A stretch of DNA of 64,000 bases from Bacteroidota bacterium (lineage in GTDB: Bacteria > Bacteroidota > Bacteroidia > Chitinophagales > Chitinophagaceae): contig JAFDYF010000062.1 of assembly GCA_018267575.1 (NCBI GenBank), forward strand, positions 1 through 64,000, given 5' to 3'. The translations under genes and the position numbers were made by a program. Every line of letters starts with the position of its first letter. The stretch's first letter is position 1. Below, one piece after another: positions 9,154-18,228 of this stretch. The notes below the pieces were generated by a model that saw only the letters and a list, made by a program, of their open reading frames with translations, ran no database searches and was not told the origin of the DNA.

Positions 9154-12100
9154 TTGATTAGGGTTGTAACCTGGAAATCTTCTTTTGGGGTCCTTCTTTT
9201 TTTTGGGATCCTATTTGTGCTCATCCAATTGCCTGCCTTCCAAACCTGGATAACAAAAAAAGCGGCCGACAAAATCTCGAACGACCTGCACACCAAGGTC
9301 AGCATTCGTTATATAAGCTTTTCATTGATCGACCGGATGAGTTTCCGTGGTTTGTTGATCGAAGACCAAGCAAATGATACCCTTTTATATGCCGGCTCGG
9401 CCAAAGTGCTGATCTCGGATTGGTTCTTCAATAAACAAAAAGCCACCCTCCAATATATCGGTTTGAGCGATGCTACCTTGAAACTGCAGCGAAGAGATTC
9501 TATTTGGAATTACCAGTTTCTGGCCGATTACCTGAGCAGCCCCAAAAAAGATTCATCCCAAGGGATTGAATTAGATCTGAGGAAGATTTCCTTTTCCAAT
9601 ATCCACTTACTCAAAAAAGATGGATGGCGGGGTGAAGATATGGACCTTCATTTGGGATCGATGGATCTAGATGCGGAAGAAATCAATCTTTCAAAAAAAG
9701 TAGCCAAACTGAATTCCCTGGCCTTTTCAAAGCCAGATTTTGCCATTACCAATTATAAAGGCAACCGACCTTATACCCCCGCACCCACTGACGACAATCT
9801 TATTAAAAACGACCCTCTCCATTTGCGCATCAACCCGGCAGGATGGGATATACAGGCAAAAGAGATCAACATTCGAAATGGCTCTTTCAAAGATTTTAAA
9901 GCCGATGGCATTACCCCTTCAAAATATTTCGACGGCACCCATATCCTTTTCTATGCCGTGAATGCCGATTTTAAAAACCTGACATTATTTAAGGATACCA
10001 TTACTACCCAACTGGTGCTTAGCACAAAAGAAAGAAGTGGGTTTGAGGTAAGAAAGCTCTCCGCCCACATCAAAATGTTCCCAGAGGCGATGGAGTTCCA
10101 TAACCTGGATCTGCAAACACCCAAGAGCAGACTGAAGAATTTTTATGCCATGCGTTATAAGAGTTTTGACGACATGGACGATTATGTAAGCAAAGTAGAC
10201 ATGGAAGGCGATTTTGATAATAGCTATATTGATAGTGATGATATTGGTTTTTTTGCCCCCGAGCTCAAAAACTGGAATATGAAAATTCGGATGACGGGGA
10301 AAATAAAAGGTCCCGTAGATAACCTCAATGGAAGAAATGTGATCATGGTTGCCGGAAAAAATACCTTGCTGAATGGGGACATCCATTTAAAGGGTTTGCC
10401 GGATATCGACCAGACTTTTATAGAATTCAAGTCGAACGATTTTAGGACAAGTTATGCCGATGCCTCCACACTCATACCCAAACTGAAAGAGATCACATTA
10501 CCGCATATCGATCAGATAGACCGATTCCGGTTCATTGGCACATTTACTGGCTTTATCAAAGATTTTGTTACGAAGGGCAGCATTGAATCCAATTTGGGGA
10601 ACATTGTAGCTGATGTGAACATGAAATCACCCGACAATAAGCCAAACGTTTATTCGGGCAATATACACACCAACAATTTCGAGCTTGGGCAGTTTTTGGG
10701 AATCAGCAATCTTGGGAAAGTAGCTTTTGATGGAAAGGTAAAAGGAACCGGACTCGCCCCTAACACGCTCAATGCTACTTTGGACGGACTGATCAGCAAT
10801 CTGGTTTTCAATAATTATAATTATCAAAATATTACTGTAAACGGTGCGGTGGCCAAAAGAAAATTCAATGGCAAATTGATTTCCAAAGATCCCAACCTCG
10901 ATGCGAAATTAATTGGACTCATCGATTATAGTCAGCTTCAACCTGTATTCGACTTCAACGCTGAAATAGGAAAAACCAATTTGCAAAAACTTCAGTTGAT
11001 GCAGGACAGTGTGGAATTTGGAGGAAAGTTGAAATTCAATTTCACGGGTAGCAATATTGATAATTTTATTGGCACCGCTAAAGTATACGATGCAGCCATT
11101 TTTAAAAATGGGGTGCAAATTTCATTTGATTCCCTCCTACTCGAATCTACGGTTATGGATAACAGTAAAACCATTACCCTAGTAAGCAATGAATTTGATG
11201 GCGCTATTGCTGGAGAGTTTTCCATCAAAGATTTGCCCGATGCCGTGCAAACCTTTTTGAACAAATATTATCCTTCCTATATCAAACCCGCTAAAGCAAA
11301 ACTGGAAAATGAAAACTTTAGTTTTGTAATATCTACTAGAAAAGTGGACGATTATATCAGTTTTATTGATAAGAGCCTGAGCGGTTTTAATAATACTACT
11401 ATTAGTGGCCGGATCAATACCAAAACCAATCAGCTTGACATTAATGCGGATGTGCCCCAGTTCGGGTACAAAAAACTATCATTCATGCAAAGTACCCTTA
11501 AGGGGAATGGCAATCTGGATAGCCTTTCATTAGAAAGCAATATCGGTGATGTATATGCGAACGATAGTCTTCATTTCCCGAATACCCAAATCCATCTTCG
11601 GTCAAGGAATGACCTCTCCGACCTGCGCATCACTACCAGTGCCAGCAAAACACTGAACACGGCCAGTATCAACGCATTGGTACAGACTTCCCAAACGGGG
11701 GCAGATATTAAATTCAACTCTTCGATTTTTGATGTGAGTGGTAAAACATGGACTATTCAAAAAGGGGGCGAGTTTTCCATCAACCAAAATGTAGTAACGG
11801 CCAACAACCTAAAAATTTATAGCGATGACCAGCAAGTGCTGATCACCACACATCCATCCACCAATGGCAACTGGAATGATATCCATTTTGATCTAAAGAA
11901 AATAAGTATTGGCGACTTTAGTTCCTATCTGGTCAAGAGCGATCGGTTTGAAGGATTGCTATCCGGTTCAGGAGACATCACAAACCCGCTAAGCAAAAAT
12001 ACTGTTTTCAGTTTTAGTGGCACTGCGAATCAGTTCAGGCTCAACAATGATTCTGTAGGGAAGCTTGATTTAGCCGCTGGATACGATAAAAGTAGCGGAT

Positions 12101-13965
12101 TGGTAAGTGCACATGTAAACTCCGAAAACAAAAATTACCATTTCGACCTGAAAGGGATCTTCAACACTTTGGACAGCGGCAATGCCCAACCGGTAAACCT
12201 CTCTACCACTTTTAGAGATACCAAGGTGGATCTATTGGAAAAATACCTGAGCGGCGTTTTCAGTAATGTAAAAGGATTTGCAACTGGCCAACTGAACATT
12301 TCAGGACCAGGCGACCAATTGAAATATATTGGTGACATTAAACTAAGGGATGCTCAACTAAAAGTGAACTATACGCAATGCACCTATAAAATCCCATCCG
12401 CCACTGTAGCCATGCGTGATGGCTATATCGATTTTGGCACTTTCCAAGTCAAAGATACTTTAGGCAATATTGCCACTGTCACACGGAGCAGGTTAACCCA
12501 TCATTCTTTTAATGACCTTGGTTATGATTTTTTGATCAATACCAACAAATTGCTGGTGCTAAACACAAAGGTGAGCGACAACAACCAGTTTTATGGGAAA
12601 ATAGTGGCGCGGGCAAATATGTCGCTAAAGGGACCCAACGAGAATATGATTATGGAAATCAAGGGTGAGCCTACTGATAGTTCCAATATCTACCTACCTA
12701 TGGGCACCACCCACGAAGACCCCGATGTAGATTTTTTGGTTTGGAAAGTATATGGAAAGGAAATGCGCACACAACATCAGCGCAATGAAACCAACCTGAC
12801 AGTAAAGTTGGATATAAACGCAAACAATTATGCCAACGTATATGTGATTGTAGACCCTTTAACAGGCGATGTAATGAAAGCCACTGGGCACGGTAACCTA
12901 CAAATGCTGGTGGGTACCACCGATGATTTGACCCTGAATGGAAGATATGAAATTGACCACGGCAGTTATAATTTCAATTTCCAATCCTTCATGAGAAAGC
13001 CCTTTATTTTCCGCGAAGGCGCTGACAACTATTTACAATGGAAAGGGAACCCTTATGATGCCGATATACATGTTGAAGCTATATATGAAGCAGACAATAT
13101 CCGCTTTAGTGATCTTGGTAGCAATCTTTCCAGAACAGCCACTGGTGGTGACGCGGCTATGCAACAATACCGGGGGCCAATATGGGTTATCGCCAACCTC
13201 ACTGAAAAGTTAATTCACCCCAAGATCGAATTCCAACTCGAATTGCCACCGAACAGCCCATTGAAAAACGACCCTTATGCCCTATTACAATTGAGCAATA
13301 TCCAAAGCGACCCCAATGAGTTGAACAAACAAGTTTCATTTCTTTTGGTATTCAATAGCTTTGGTCCTTTGGCGGCCAGCAATACTGTTTTCGATGCTCC
13401 AACTGCAGTAACAGGTGTTTTTGTAAACAGTATTTCAGGTTTTATTTCAAACCAACTTAGCAATCAGTTTTCCAATATTTTCCAGAAAGTATTCAACAAT
13501 AAAAACATCCGGTTTAATTTTAACCCAACTGTTTATAACGGCAATTTTACGGATATCAATACCGACCCTACCAGACTTACTTATGATAGAACCAGTCTCA
13601 ATCTGTCCATTGCCCAAAGCTTTTTGAACGAAAGACTTACTTTTTCATTGGGGAGTGCTTTGGATTTCGGACTTACCCCACAACAAGTGCAGGCAGCCTC
13701 CTTCCAGTTCCTACCCGATCTTACCATGGAATATAAACTTACCCCAGATGGAAGGGTTTCCATAAATGTATTTTACCGCGACTCTTATAATTATCTATCT
13801 GTAGCAAACCGTACCCAAAATAGCTCGGGTACCAGTTTGGCCTATCGCAGGAACTTTGATACCATTGATGAGCTATTCAAAAAGAAGAAAAAGACGAAGA
13901 TAAAACCATTGATCGTCCCACAGGAAGGAACAGCACAGGAACAACCCAAGGAACCAAACAATTAA
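9154..13965 (+). CDS. TamB-like translocation and assembly module protein (DUF490)
   Basis: A 1603-residue envelope protein with an N-terminal signal anchor (FGVLLFFGILFVLIQLPAFQTW), a long series of repeated beta strands typical of AsmA/TamB-like lipid-conduit proteins, and the conserved C-terminal DUF490 block (GTTDDLTLNGRYEIDHGSYNF, then the SNQFSNIF region). Proteins of this group bridge inner and outer membrane and are tied to phospholipid transport or outer-membrane protein assembly. The start is uncertain: TTG at 9154 is used here, but the frame is open back to 9007 and adds hydrophobic sequence. It lies alone; a TamA/Omp85 partner is not in the window. The C-terminal tail is unusually Lys-rich (KKKKKTKIK). 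Confidence 0.85.
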   Translation: MIRVVTWKSSFGVLLFFGILFVLIQLPAFQTWITKKAADKISNDLHTKVSIRYISFSLIDRMSFRGLLIEDQANDTLLYAGSAKVLISDWFFNKQKATLQYIGLSDATLKLQRRDSIWNYQFLADYLSSPKKDSSQGIELDLRKISFSNIHLLKKDGWRGEDMDLHLGSMDLDAEEINLSKKVAKLNSLAFSKPDFAITNYKGNRPYTPAPTDDNLIKNDPLHLRINPAGWDIQAKEINIRNGSFKDFKADGITPSKYFDGTHILFYAVNADFKNLTLFKDTITTQLVLSTKERSGFEVRKLSAHIKMFPEAMEFHNLDLQTPKSRLKNFYAMRYKSFDDMDDYVSKVDMEGDFDNSYIDSDDIGFFAPELKNWNMKIRMTGKIKGPVDNLNGRNVIMVAGKNTLLNGDIHLKGLPDIDQTFIEFKSNDFRTSYADASTLIPKLKEITLPHIDQIDRFRFIGTFTGFIKDFVTKGSIESNLGNIVADVNMKSPDNKPNVYSGNIHTNNFELGQFLGISNLGKVAFDGKVKGTGLAPNTLNATLDGLISNLVFNNYNYQNITVNGAVAKRKFNGKLISKDPNLDAKLIGLIDYSQLQPVFDFNAEIGKTNLQKLQLMQDSVEFGGKLKFNFTGSNIDNFIGTAKVYDAAIFKNGVQISFDSLLLESTVMDNSKTITLVSNEFDGAIAGEFSIKDLPDAVQTFLNKYYPSYIKPAKAKLENENFSFVISTRKVDDYISFIDKSLSGFNNTTISGRINTKTNQLDINADVPQFGYKKLSFMQSTLKGNGNLDSLSLESNIGDVYANDSLHFPNTQIHLRSRNDLSDLRITTSASKTLNTASINALVQTSQTGADIKFNSSIFDVSGKTWTIQKGGEFSINQNVVTANNLKIYSDDQQVLITTHPSTNGNWNDIHFDLKKISIGDFSSYLVKSDRFEGLLSGSGDITNPLSKNTVFSFSGTANQFRLNNDSVGKLDLAAGYDKSSGLVSAHVNSENKNYHFDLKGIFNTLDSGNAQPVNLSTTFRDTKVDLLEKYLSGVFSNVKGFATGQLNISGPGDQLKYIGDIKLRDAQLKVNYTQCTYKIPSATVAMRDGYIDFGTFQVKDTLGNIATVTRSRLTHHSFNDLGYDFLINTNKLLVLNTKVSDNNQFYGKIVARANMSLKGPNENMIMEIKGEPTDSSNIYLPMGTTHEDPDVDFLVWKVYGKEMRTQHQRNETNLTVKLDINANNYANVYVIVDPLTGDVMKATGHGNLQMLVGTTDDLTLNGRYEIDHGSYNFNFQSFMRKPFIFREGADNYLQWKGNPYDADIHVEAIYEADNIRFSDLGSNLSRTATGGDAAMQQYRGPIWVIANLTEKLIHPKIEFQLELPPNSPLKNDPYALLQLSNIQSDPNELNKQVSFLLVFNSFGPLAASNTVFDAPTAVTGVFVNSISGFISNQLSNQFSNIFQKVFNNKNIRFNFNPTVYNGNFTDINTDPTRLTYDRTSLNLSIAQSFLNERLTFSLGSALDFGLTPQQVQAASFQFLPDLTMEYKLTPDGRVSINVFYRDSYNYLSVANRTQNSSGTSLAYRRNFDTIDELFKKKKKTKIKPLIVPQEGTAQEQPKEPNN

Positions 13966-14014
13966 TTTGTTCTCCTACTAATTACTAATTCCCAATTCCT
14001 CATTACCAAATGGT

Positions 14015-15214
14015 TTATTTTAAAATATCGTGCCCCAATTTATCACGTTTGGTCTGTAGGTATTTTTCATTGTGCGGGTTTGGCGCAATTTCTACCGGAA
14101 TCGTATCCACTATCTCAAGACCATAAGCAGATAGGCCTGTCCGTTTTTTGGGGTTATTGCTTATCAAACGGATTTTATTGATGCCCAAATAGCGGAGTAT
14201 CTGCGCCCCTACCCCATAATCCCTTTTATCCATCGGAAAACCAAGATGCAGGTTTGCTTCCACCGTGTCCATGCCATGCTCCTGCAATTGGTATGCTTTT
14301 AATTTATTCACCAGCCCAATACCCCTTCCTTCTTGATTCATGTATAAGATCACACCTGTTCCATTGGCTTCCACCATCTGCATGGCTTTATGTAACTGTT
14401 CGCCGCAATCGCAGCGCAGGGATCCTAGTATATCGCCTGTAAAGCAGGATGAATGTACACGTACCATTACCGGATCGCCTTTTTTCCATTCTCCTTTTAT
14501 CAATGCCAAATGTTCGTTGCTCGTACTTTTTTCACTAAAAGCAATCAATTTGAAATGGCCATATTTGGTAGGCATGTCCACTCTCACAATCTCTTCAATC
14601 AACGAATCAGTCTTGAGCCTGTATTCTATCAGGTCTTTGATGGAAATCAGTCGGAAATCGAATTTTTTTGCGATATCCTGTAATTGGGGCAACCTCGCCA
14701 TAGTACCATCCTCATTCATGATTTCAACCAAAACACCCAGTGGGTCAAAACCTGCCAGTCTAGCCAAGTCGATGGTGGCTTCGGTATGGCCAGCCCTGCG
14801 CAGTACGCCACCCTTTTTTGCCCGCAAAGGAAAAATATGTCCGGGCCTGCCCAAATCGGCCGGGAGGGTTTGGGGATTGATAAGGGCCTGCACGGTTTTG
14901 GAACGATCTTGCGCCGAAATACCCGTGGTGCAACCATGACCAAGCAAATCGACCGAAACAGTGAATGCCGTCTCATGCAAGGAGGTATTGTTGTTGACCA
15001 TCATCTCCAATTTCAATTCCTCACAACGCTCTTCCATGATCGGTGCACAAATCAGTCCCCGGCCATATTTGCTCATAAAATTGATAACCTCGGGAGTTGC
15101 ATTTTTGCCCGCAGTAACAAAATCGCCTTCGTTTTCCCGATCCTCATCATCCACCACAATCACCAGTTTCCCTTTTTTTATATCTTCAATAGCACTTTCG
15201 ATAGTATCTAACAT
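14015..15214 (-). CDS. ribBA: bifunctional 3,4-dihydroxy-2-butanone 4-phosphate synthase / GTP cyclohydrolase II
   Basis: A cytosolic enzyme that supplies both precursors of riboflavin: it turns ribulose 5-phosphate into the four-carbon unit and opens the imidazole ring of GTP. Residues 1-200 are the RibB domain ([11 protein letters not shown] acidic motif, [11 protein letters not shown]). Residues 205-399 are the RibA domain, with the zinc cysteines in [21 protein letters not shown] and the [16 protein letters not shown] loop. At 399 residues it is the usual length of the fusion. It is transcribed away from mdh. A minus-strand TATCTTTG (15232-15239) 18 bp upstream of the ATG is a likely -7 element. 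Confidence 0.96.
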   Translation of the reverse strand: MLDTIESAIEDIKKGKLVIVVDDEDRENEGDFVTAGKNATPEVINFMSKYGRGLICAPIMEERCEELKLEMMVNNNTSLHETAFTVSVDLLGHGCTTGISAQDRSKTVQALINPQTLPADLGRPGHIFPLRAKKGGVLRRAGHTEATIDLARLAGFDPLGVLVEIMNEDGTMARLPQLQDIAKKFDFRLISIKDLIEYRLKTDSLIEEIVRVDMPTKYGHFKLIAFSEKSTSNEHLALIKGEWKKGDPVMVRVHSSCFTGDILGSLRCDCGEQLHKAMQMVEANGTGVILYMNQEGRGIGLVNKLKAYQLQEHGMDTVEANLHLGFPMDKRDYGVGAQILRYLGINKIRLISNNPKKRTGLSAYGLEIVDTIPVEIAPNPHNEKYLQTKRDKLGHDILK

Positions 15215-15287
15215 GGATTATTTTTTGTCTGCAAAGATACTAATTAAGAAATGGAGCGCAGCATGAAGGCTAACGGTTGTTTTTAAC

Positions 15288-15318
15288 TTTGGAAACCAAT
15301 TATTCTGGACTACTTTTG
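15288..15318 (+). promoter_or_regulatory. Bacteroidota-type promoter of mdh
   Basis: TTTG at 15288-15291, a 19-bp spacer, and TACTTTTG at 15311-15318 match the Bacteroidota consensus TTTG-N17-23-TAnnTTTG. Transcription would begin near 15325, which leaves a leader of about 30 nt before the ATG at 15355 and rules out an upstream ATG-like start at 15277. Confidence 0.65.
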
Positions 15319-15354
15319 CATCGCAAATATTTTTTCACTCAAAATAATATTCAG

Positions 15355-16284
15355 ATGAAAGTAACGGTTGTAGGCGCAGGCGCAGTAGGAGCCACCTGTG
15401 CTGATAATATCGCACGTAAAGAATTGGCTACCGAATTGGTTCTATTAGATATTAAAGAAGGATTGGCAGAAGGGAAAGCACAGGACATGATGCAAACAGC
15501 TGCCTTATTGGGCTTTGATACCAAAATTTCAGGAAGCACCAATGATTATACCAAAACCGCAGGAAGCGATGTGGTGATCATTACTTCGGGTCTTCCCCGC
15601 AAACCCGGAATGACTCGTGAAGAACTGATTGGCACCAATGCAGGTATTGTGAAAGGAGTGGCAGAAAATATTCTCAAATATTCCCCCAACGCCATCCTGA
15701 TCATCATCAGCAACCCGATGGATACCATGACTTATCTGGCTTTGACTGCAACGGGTTTACCGAAACACAAAATCATTGGTATGGGCGGTGCTTTGGATAG
15801 TGCCCGATTCAGGTATCAATTGAGCCAACACTTGGGTGCAAGCCCTGCGGACCTCAACGCGGTGGTTGTCGGCGGTCACGGAGATACCACCATGATCCCC
15901 TTGATCAGATTGGCTACCTGGAACAGCGTTCCCGTAACCAGCTTATTGAGCAATGAACAACAAAAACAGATTGTGGCCGATACCATGGTAGGTGGCGCAA
16001 CCCTTACTAAACTGATTGGCACTTCAGCCTGGTATGCACCGGGAGCTGCCGGCGCTGCATTAGTGGAAGCCATTGTAAGGGATGAAAAGAAATTATTTAC
16101 CTGCTGTGTGAAGCTGGATGGCGAATATGGCCAAAAAGATATTTGCTTGGGCGTGCCCGTTACCATTGGGAAAAATGGATGGGAAAAAATCATTGACATC
16201 AAACTCAACGCCGATGAACAAGCGCTTTTCAACAAAAGTGCTGATGCTGTGCGCAATATGAATGATGTATTGAAGACTTTATAA
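15355..16284 (+). CDS. mdh: malate dehydrogenase (LDH-like type)
   Basis: A cytosolic TCA-cycle enzyme that oxidises malate to oxaloacetate with NAD. It has 309 residues, the length of LDH-type bacterial MDH. The nucleotide-binding fold is seen at the start (VTVVGAGAVGATCADNIA), with the substrate-binding arginine loop GLPRKPGMTREELIGTN and the catalytic histidine in VVVGGHGDTTMIP. The start is the ATG at 15355, which fits the family N-terminus (MKVTVVGAG) and the promoter mapped just upstream. It is single-gene, followed by a long hairpin at 16295-16349. Confidence 0.95.
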   Translation: MKVTVVGAGAVGATCADNIARKELATELVLLDIKEGLAEGKAQDMMQTAALLGFDTKISGSTNDYTKTAGSDVVIITSGLPRKPGMTREELIGTNAGIVKGVAENILKYSPNAILIIISNPMDTMTYLALTATGLPKHKIIGMGGALDSARFRYQLSQHLGASPADLNAVVVGGHGDTTMIPLIRLATWNSVPVTSLLSNEQQKQIVADTMVGGATLTKLIGTSAWYAPGAAGAALVEAIVRDEKKLFTCCVKLDGEYGQKDICLGVPVTIGKNGWEKIIDIKLNADEQALFNKSADAVRNMNDVLKTL

Positions 16285-16294
16285 ACCTCACCCA

Positions 16295-16349
16295 ACCCAA
16301 ATGCATGTGTAGAGCAAGCTTTTAGCCGATCGCTCTCATGCATTTGGGT
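16295..16349 (+). terminator. long hairpin after mdh, probable terminator
   Basis: A perfect 13-bp inverted repeat (ACCCAAATGCATG, 16295-16307, and its complement, 16337-16349) encloses a second 5-bp stem (AGAGC 16311-16315 with GCTCT 16332-16336). It starts 10 bp after the mdh stop codon. The downstream T-run is weak (ATTTCT), so it may be a transcript-stabilising structure rather than a strong terminator. Confidence 0.5.
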
Positions 16350-16514
16350 ATTTCTACCTTTCTCCTTGGGGTTGCTTTGAAATTAAAAAAAAGCATACTA
16401 TCTTTATCCTCACTTCAAATCAGTTCCCACATCCTTACCGAAAATTACCAGCCCTAAAGAGAATCTCTTTTCGTCCCCCTTGAACTAACCTCTTTAAACA
16501 TTAAATCGAAAACA

Positions 16515-17081
16515 ATGAAGAAGTTAGCACTGCTTATCCTGAGCCTAATATTTTTGGCTCAAATCAATTTTGGACAAACGGGTTTACAAAAGCACAATCC
16601 TTTATTGGATTTTAACCTAAGTCCAGCGCACAATGAAAAAATAAACCCCACTGAAAATTCAGCTATTAGTCCAAAATACAATTGGAACCTCAGCCCTTTG
16701 CATAACGATGTTTTAAACCCAACAAAAGTCAATAATATCAATCCGCTCTTAAATGGTTCGGTTAACCCCAATCTGTGCGAAAACCTGAACCCCATGTTCA
16801 CCAATGCCCTTCACCCTAAGAACCCTGCTTGGTCAGGTTATTTTTTATTCGATAAGGATGATAAGCTGATTGGTTTTGTGAGTCTCGCAAACCAACAAGT
16901 AATGCTCTCCTTCAGTGCAGCCGGTGAATGGAATGGCTATTTTGTAAGAAGCGCCATTGGTACTTTTAATGAATTTAGCTTGGATGGGAAATGGACGGGC
17001 CGGTTTCTATGCCCAGATTCATCGGAAGGATATAATCTTTTTGCTAGCAATGGGGATTGGACCGGTGAGCATATAAAATAA
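16515..17081 (+). CDS. secreted octapeptide-repeat protein of unknown function
   Basis: 188 residues. A signal peptide (MKKLALLILSLIFLAQINFG) is followed from residue 28 by nine consecutive octapeptides of pattern [N/S]P-x5-[L/I/V] (for example NPLLDFNL, SPAHNEKI, NPTENSAI, SPKYNWNL) and a degenerate tenth (HPKNPAWS). The C-terminal half carries four W-[S/N/T]-G motifs with Trp at residues 106, 139, 160 and 182 (WSGYF, WNGYF, WTGRF, WTGEH). The strict 8-residue period suggests an extended or solenoid-like stalk, and the Trp repeats a small beta domain. I do not recognise the family. It is flanked by mdh and a convergent glycosyltransferase, so context gives no role. Confidence 0.8.
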   Translation: MKKLALLILSLIFLAQINFGQTGLQKHNPLLDFNLSPAHNEKINPTENSAISPKYNWNLSPLHNDVLNPTKVNNINPLLNGSVNPNLCENLNPMFTNALHPKNPAWSGYFLFDKDDKLIGFVSLANQQVMLSFSAAGEWNGYFVRSAIGTFNEFSLDGKWTGRFLCPDSSEGYNLFASNGDWTGEHIK

Positions 17082-17098
17082 ACCGTCTCCATAGTAGA

Positions 17099-18136
17099 TC
17101 AAACCCGTTTTTTGGGTTGGATATAGGTGTTTATTTTTTCCTCAATATCAGTAACACTCAATAATTCCATACATTTAAAATGCCCTTTGGGGCATTTTTT
17201 GTACCCAATCTTTGAGCAAGGCCGGCAGGATAAATTTTTTATTTCCGTAATTTCATAGGACTTTTTATCCGAGTCAGTATTTTGGGATATGCGTTGCAGA
17301 TAGTTATCACCATAATAGGGATACATGCCAAACTCGGGAATGGTATTTCCCCAAAGTGAAATCACGGGGCGTTTGAAAGCGGCCGCAATATGCATCAACC
17401 CGGTATCGTTCGCAACAATCAGTTTGGCACGGCGCACCAGGTCTGCAGACTCATTTAAACTAAACTTGCCACAAGCATTATAAATCTTCACATCATCGAT
17501 GGTCGCTATTTTTTCGCCATCTTCCCGATCCTCCGGTCCACCCAATAAGATAATCGGATGCTGGATGGATTGGCAAATGGCCTGCAACTTATGTAAAGGA
17601 AATTTTTTTGTTTGGTAGGCTGCCCCTATCACGATACCAATATATCCCGCATGATGGGAGGCGGGGATATCGGTTTCTTTTACCAGTTCTCCTTCGGGTA
17701 TAAAATAATCAAGTCCCGCGCCATCGTTCTTTACGCCAAAGGATTTTAATGTATCCAAATAGCGATCCACAATATGCACTGGGGGAAGTCTGTTTATTTT
17801 CAATGCCGTCAACATCCATTTTTCAATGTTCAGTTTATTGAATGAGAAAGAAGGTTTGCCCAAAGCCCGTTTAACCTTTAGCGTACGCAGGTTGTGGTGG
17901 AGGTCTATCACATAATCATAATCTTCCTGCTTTAAGGTGGCTATCACCGCATCCAAATCATTCTGCAAAAGATGGATCTTATCAATATAAGGATTGGCAG
18001 ATAATATACTGTTATAGGAGGTCTTGGTAAGATAATGTACTTCCGCAGTGGCAATCTGTTTCTTCAGGCATCTCGGCACAGGGGTGGTCAGTACGATATC
18101 GCCTATTGAAGAAAAACGGATGATGAGGAATTTCAT
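17099..18136 (-). CDS. glycosyltransferase family 9 (heptosyltransferase-like)
   Basis: A 345-residue enzyme resembling ADP-heptose:LPS heptosyltransferases, which add sugars to the LPS core on the cytoplasmic face of the inner membrane. Evidence: the N-terminal MKFLIIRFSSIGDIVLTTPV motif, the GAAYQTKKFPLHKL acceptor-side block, ILLGGPEDREDGEKI, and the nucleotide-sugar signature LIVANDTGLMHIAAAFKRPVISLWG. The start at 18136 is chosen because MKFLIIRFSSIGD is the normal N-terminus; upstream ATGs would add a non-conserved leader. A Cys-rich tail (LSCRPCSKIGYKKCPKG) is common in Bacteroidota members. It is last in a minus-strand run after the MFS gene, but a 92-bp repeat-bearing gap separates them. 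Confidence 0.88.
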   Translation of the reverse strand: MKFLIIRFSSIGDIVLTTPVPRCLKKQIATAEVHYLTKTSYNSILSANPYIDKIHLLQNDLDAVIATLKQEDYDYVIDLHHNLRTLKVKRALGKPSFSFNKLNIEKWMLTALKINRLPPVHIVDRYLDTLKSFGVKNDGAGLDYFIPEGELVKETDIPASHHAGYIGIVIGAAYQTKKFPLHKLQAICQSIQHPIILLGGPEDREDGEKIATIDDVKIYNACGKFSLNESADLVRRAKLIVANDTGLMHIAAAFKRPVISLWGNTIPEFGMYPYYGDNYLQRISQNTDSDKKSYEITEIKNLSCRPCSKIGYKKCPKGHFKCMELLSVTDIEEKINTYIQPKKRV

Positions 18137-18166
18137 AATGCAAAGTTCTTTGTTCATGGTTGATGT

Positions 18167-18219
18167 TTCATAGTTAGTCATTTCAGTCCATGATCCATGA
18201 ACTATCAACTATGAACTAT
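18167..18219. repeat. short intergenic AACTATGAA-type repeat
   Basis: Three tandem heptamers (GAACTAT, CAACTAT, GAACTAT, 18199-18219) lie downstream of an inverted copy (TTCATAGTT at 18167-18175 against AACTATGAA at 18207-18215). The sequence between the glycosyltransferase and MFS genes is built almost entirely of variants of this word. It resembles low-complexity intergenic spacer repeats rather than a coding or operator element. Confidence 0.45.
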
Positions 18220-18228
18220 CTCCATCCA

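Noticed and set aside
14340..15266. Several long plus-strand frames opposite ribBA
   Set aside because: They are antisense shadows of a well-conserved enzyme gene, with cysteine- and serine-rich, non-protein-like composition.
15277..15354. A longer N-terminus for malate dehydrogenase
   Set aside because: It would begin upstream of the mapped promoter and adds 26 residues absent from the family.
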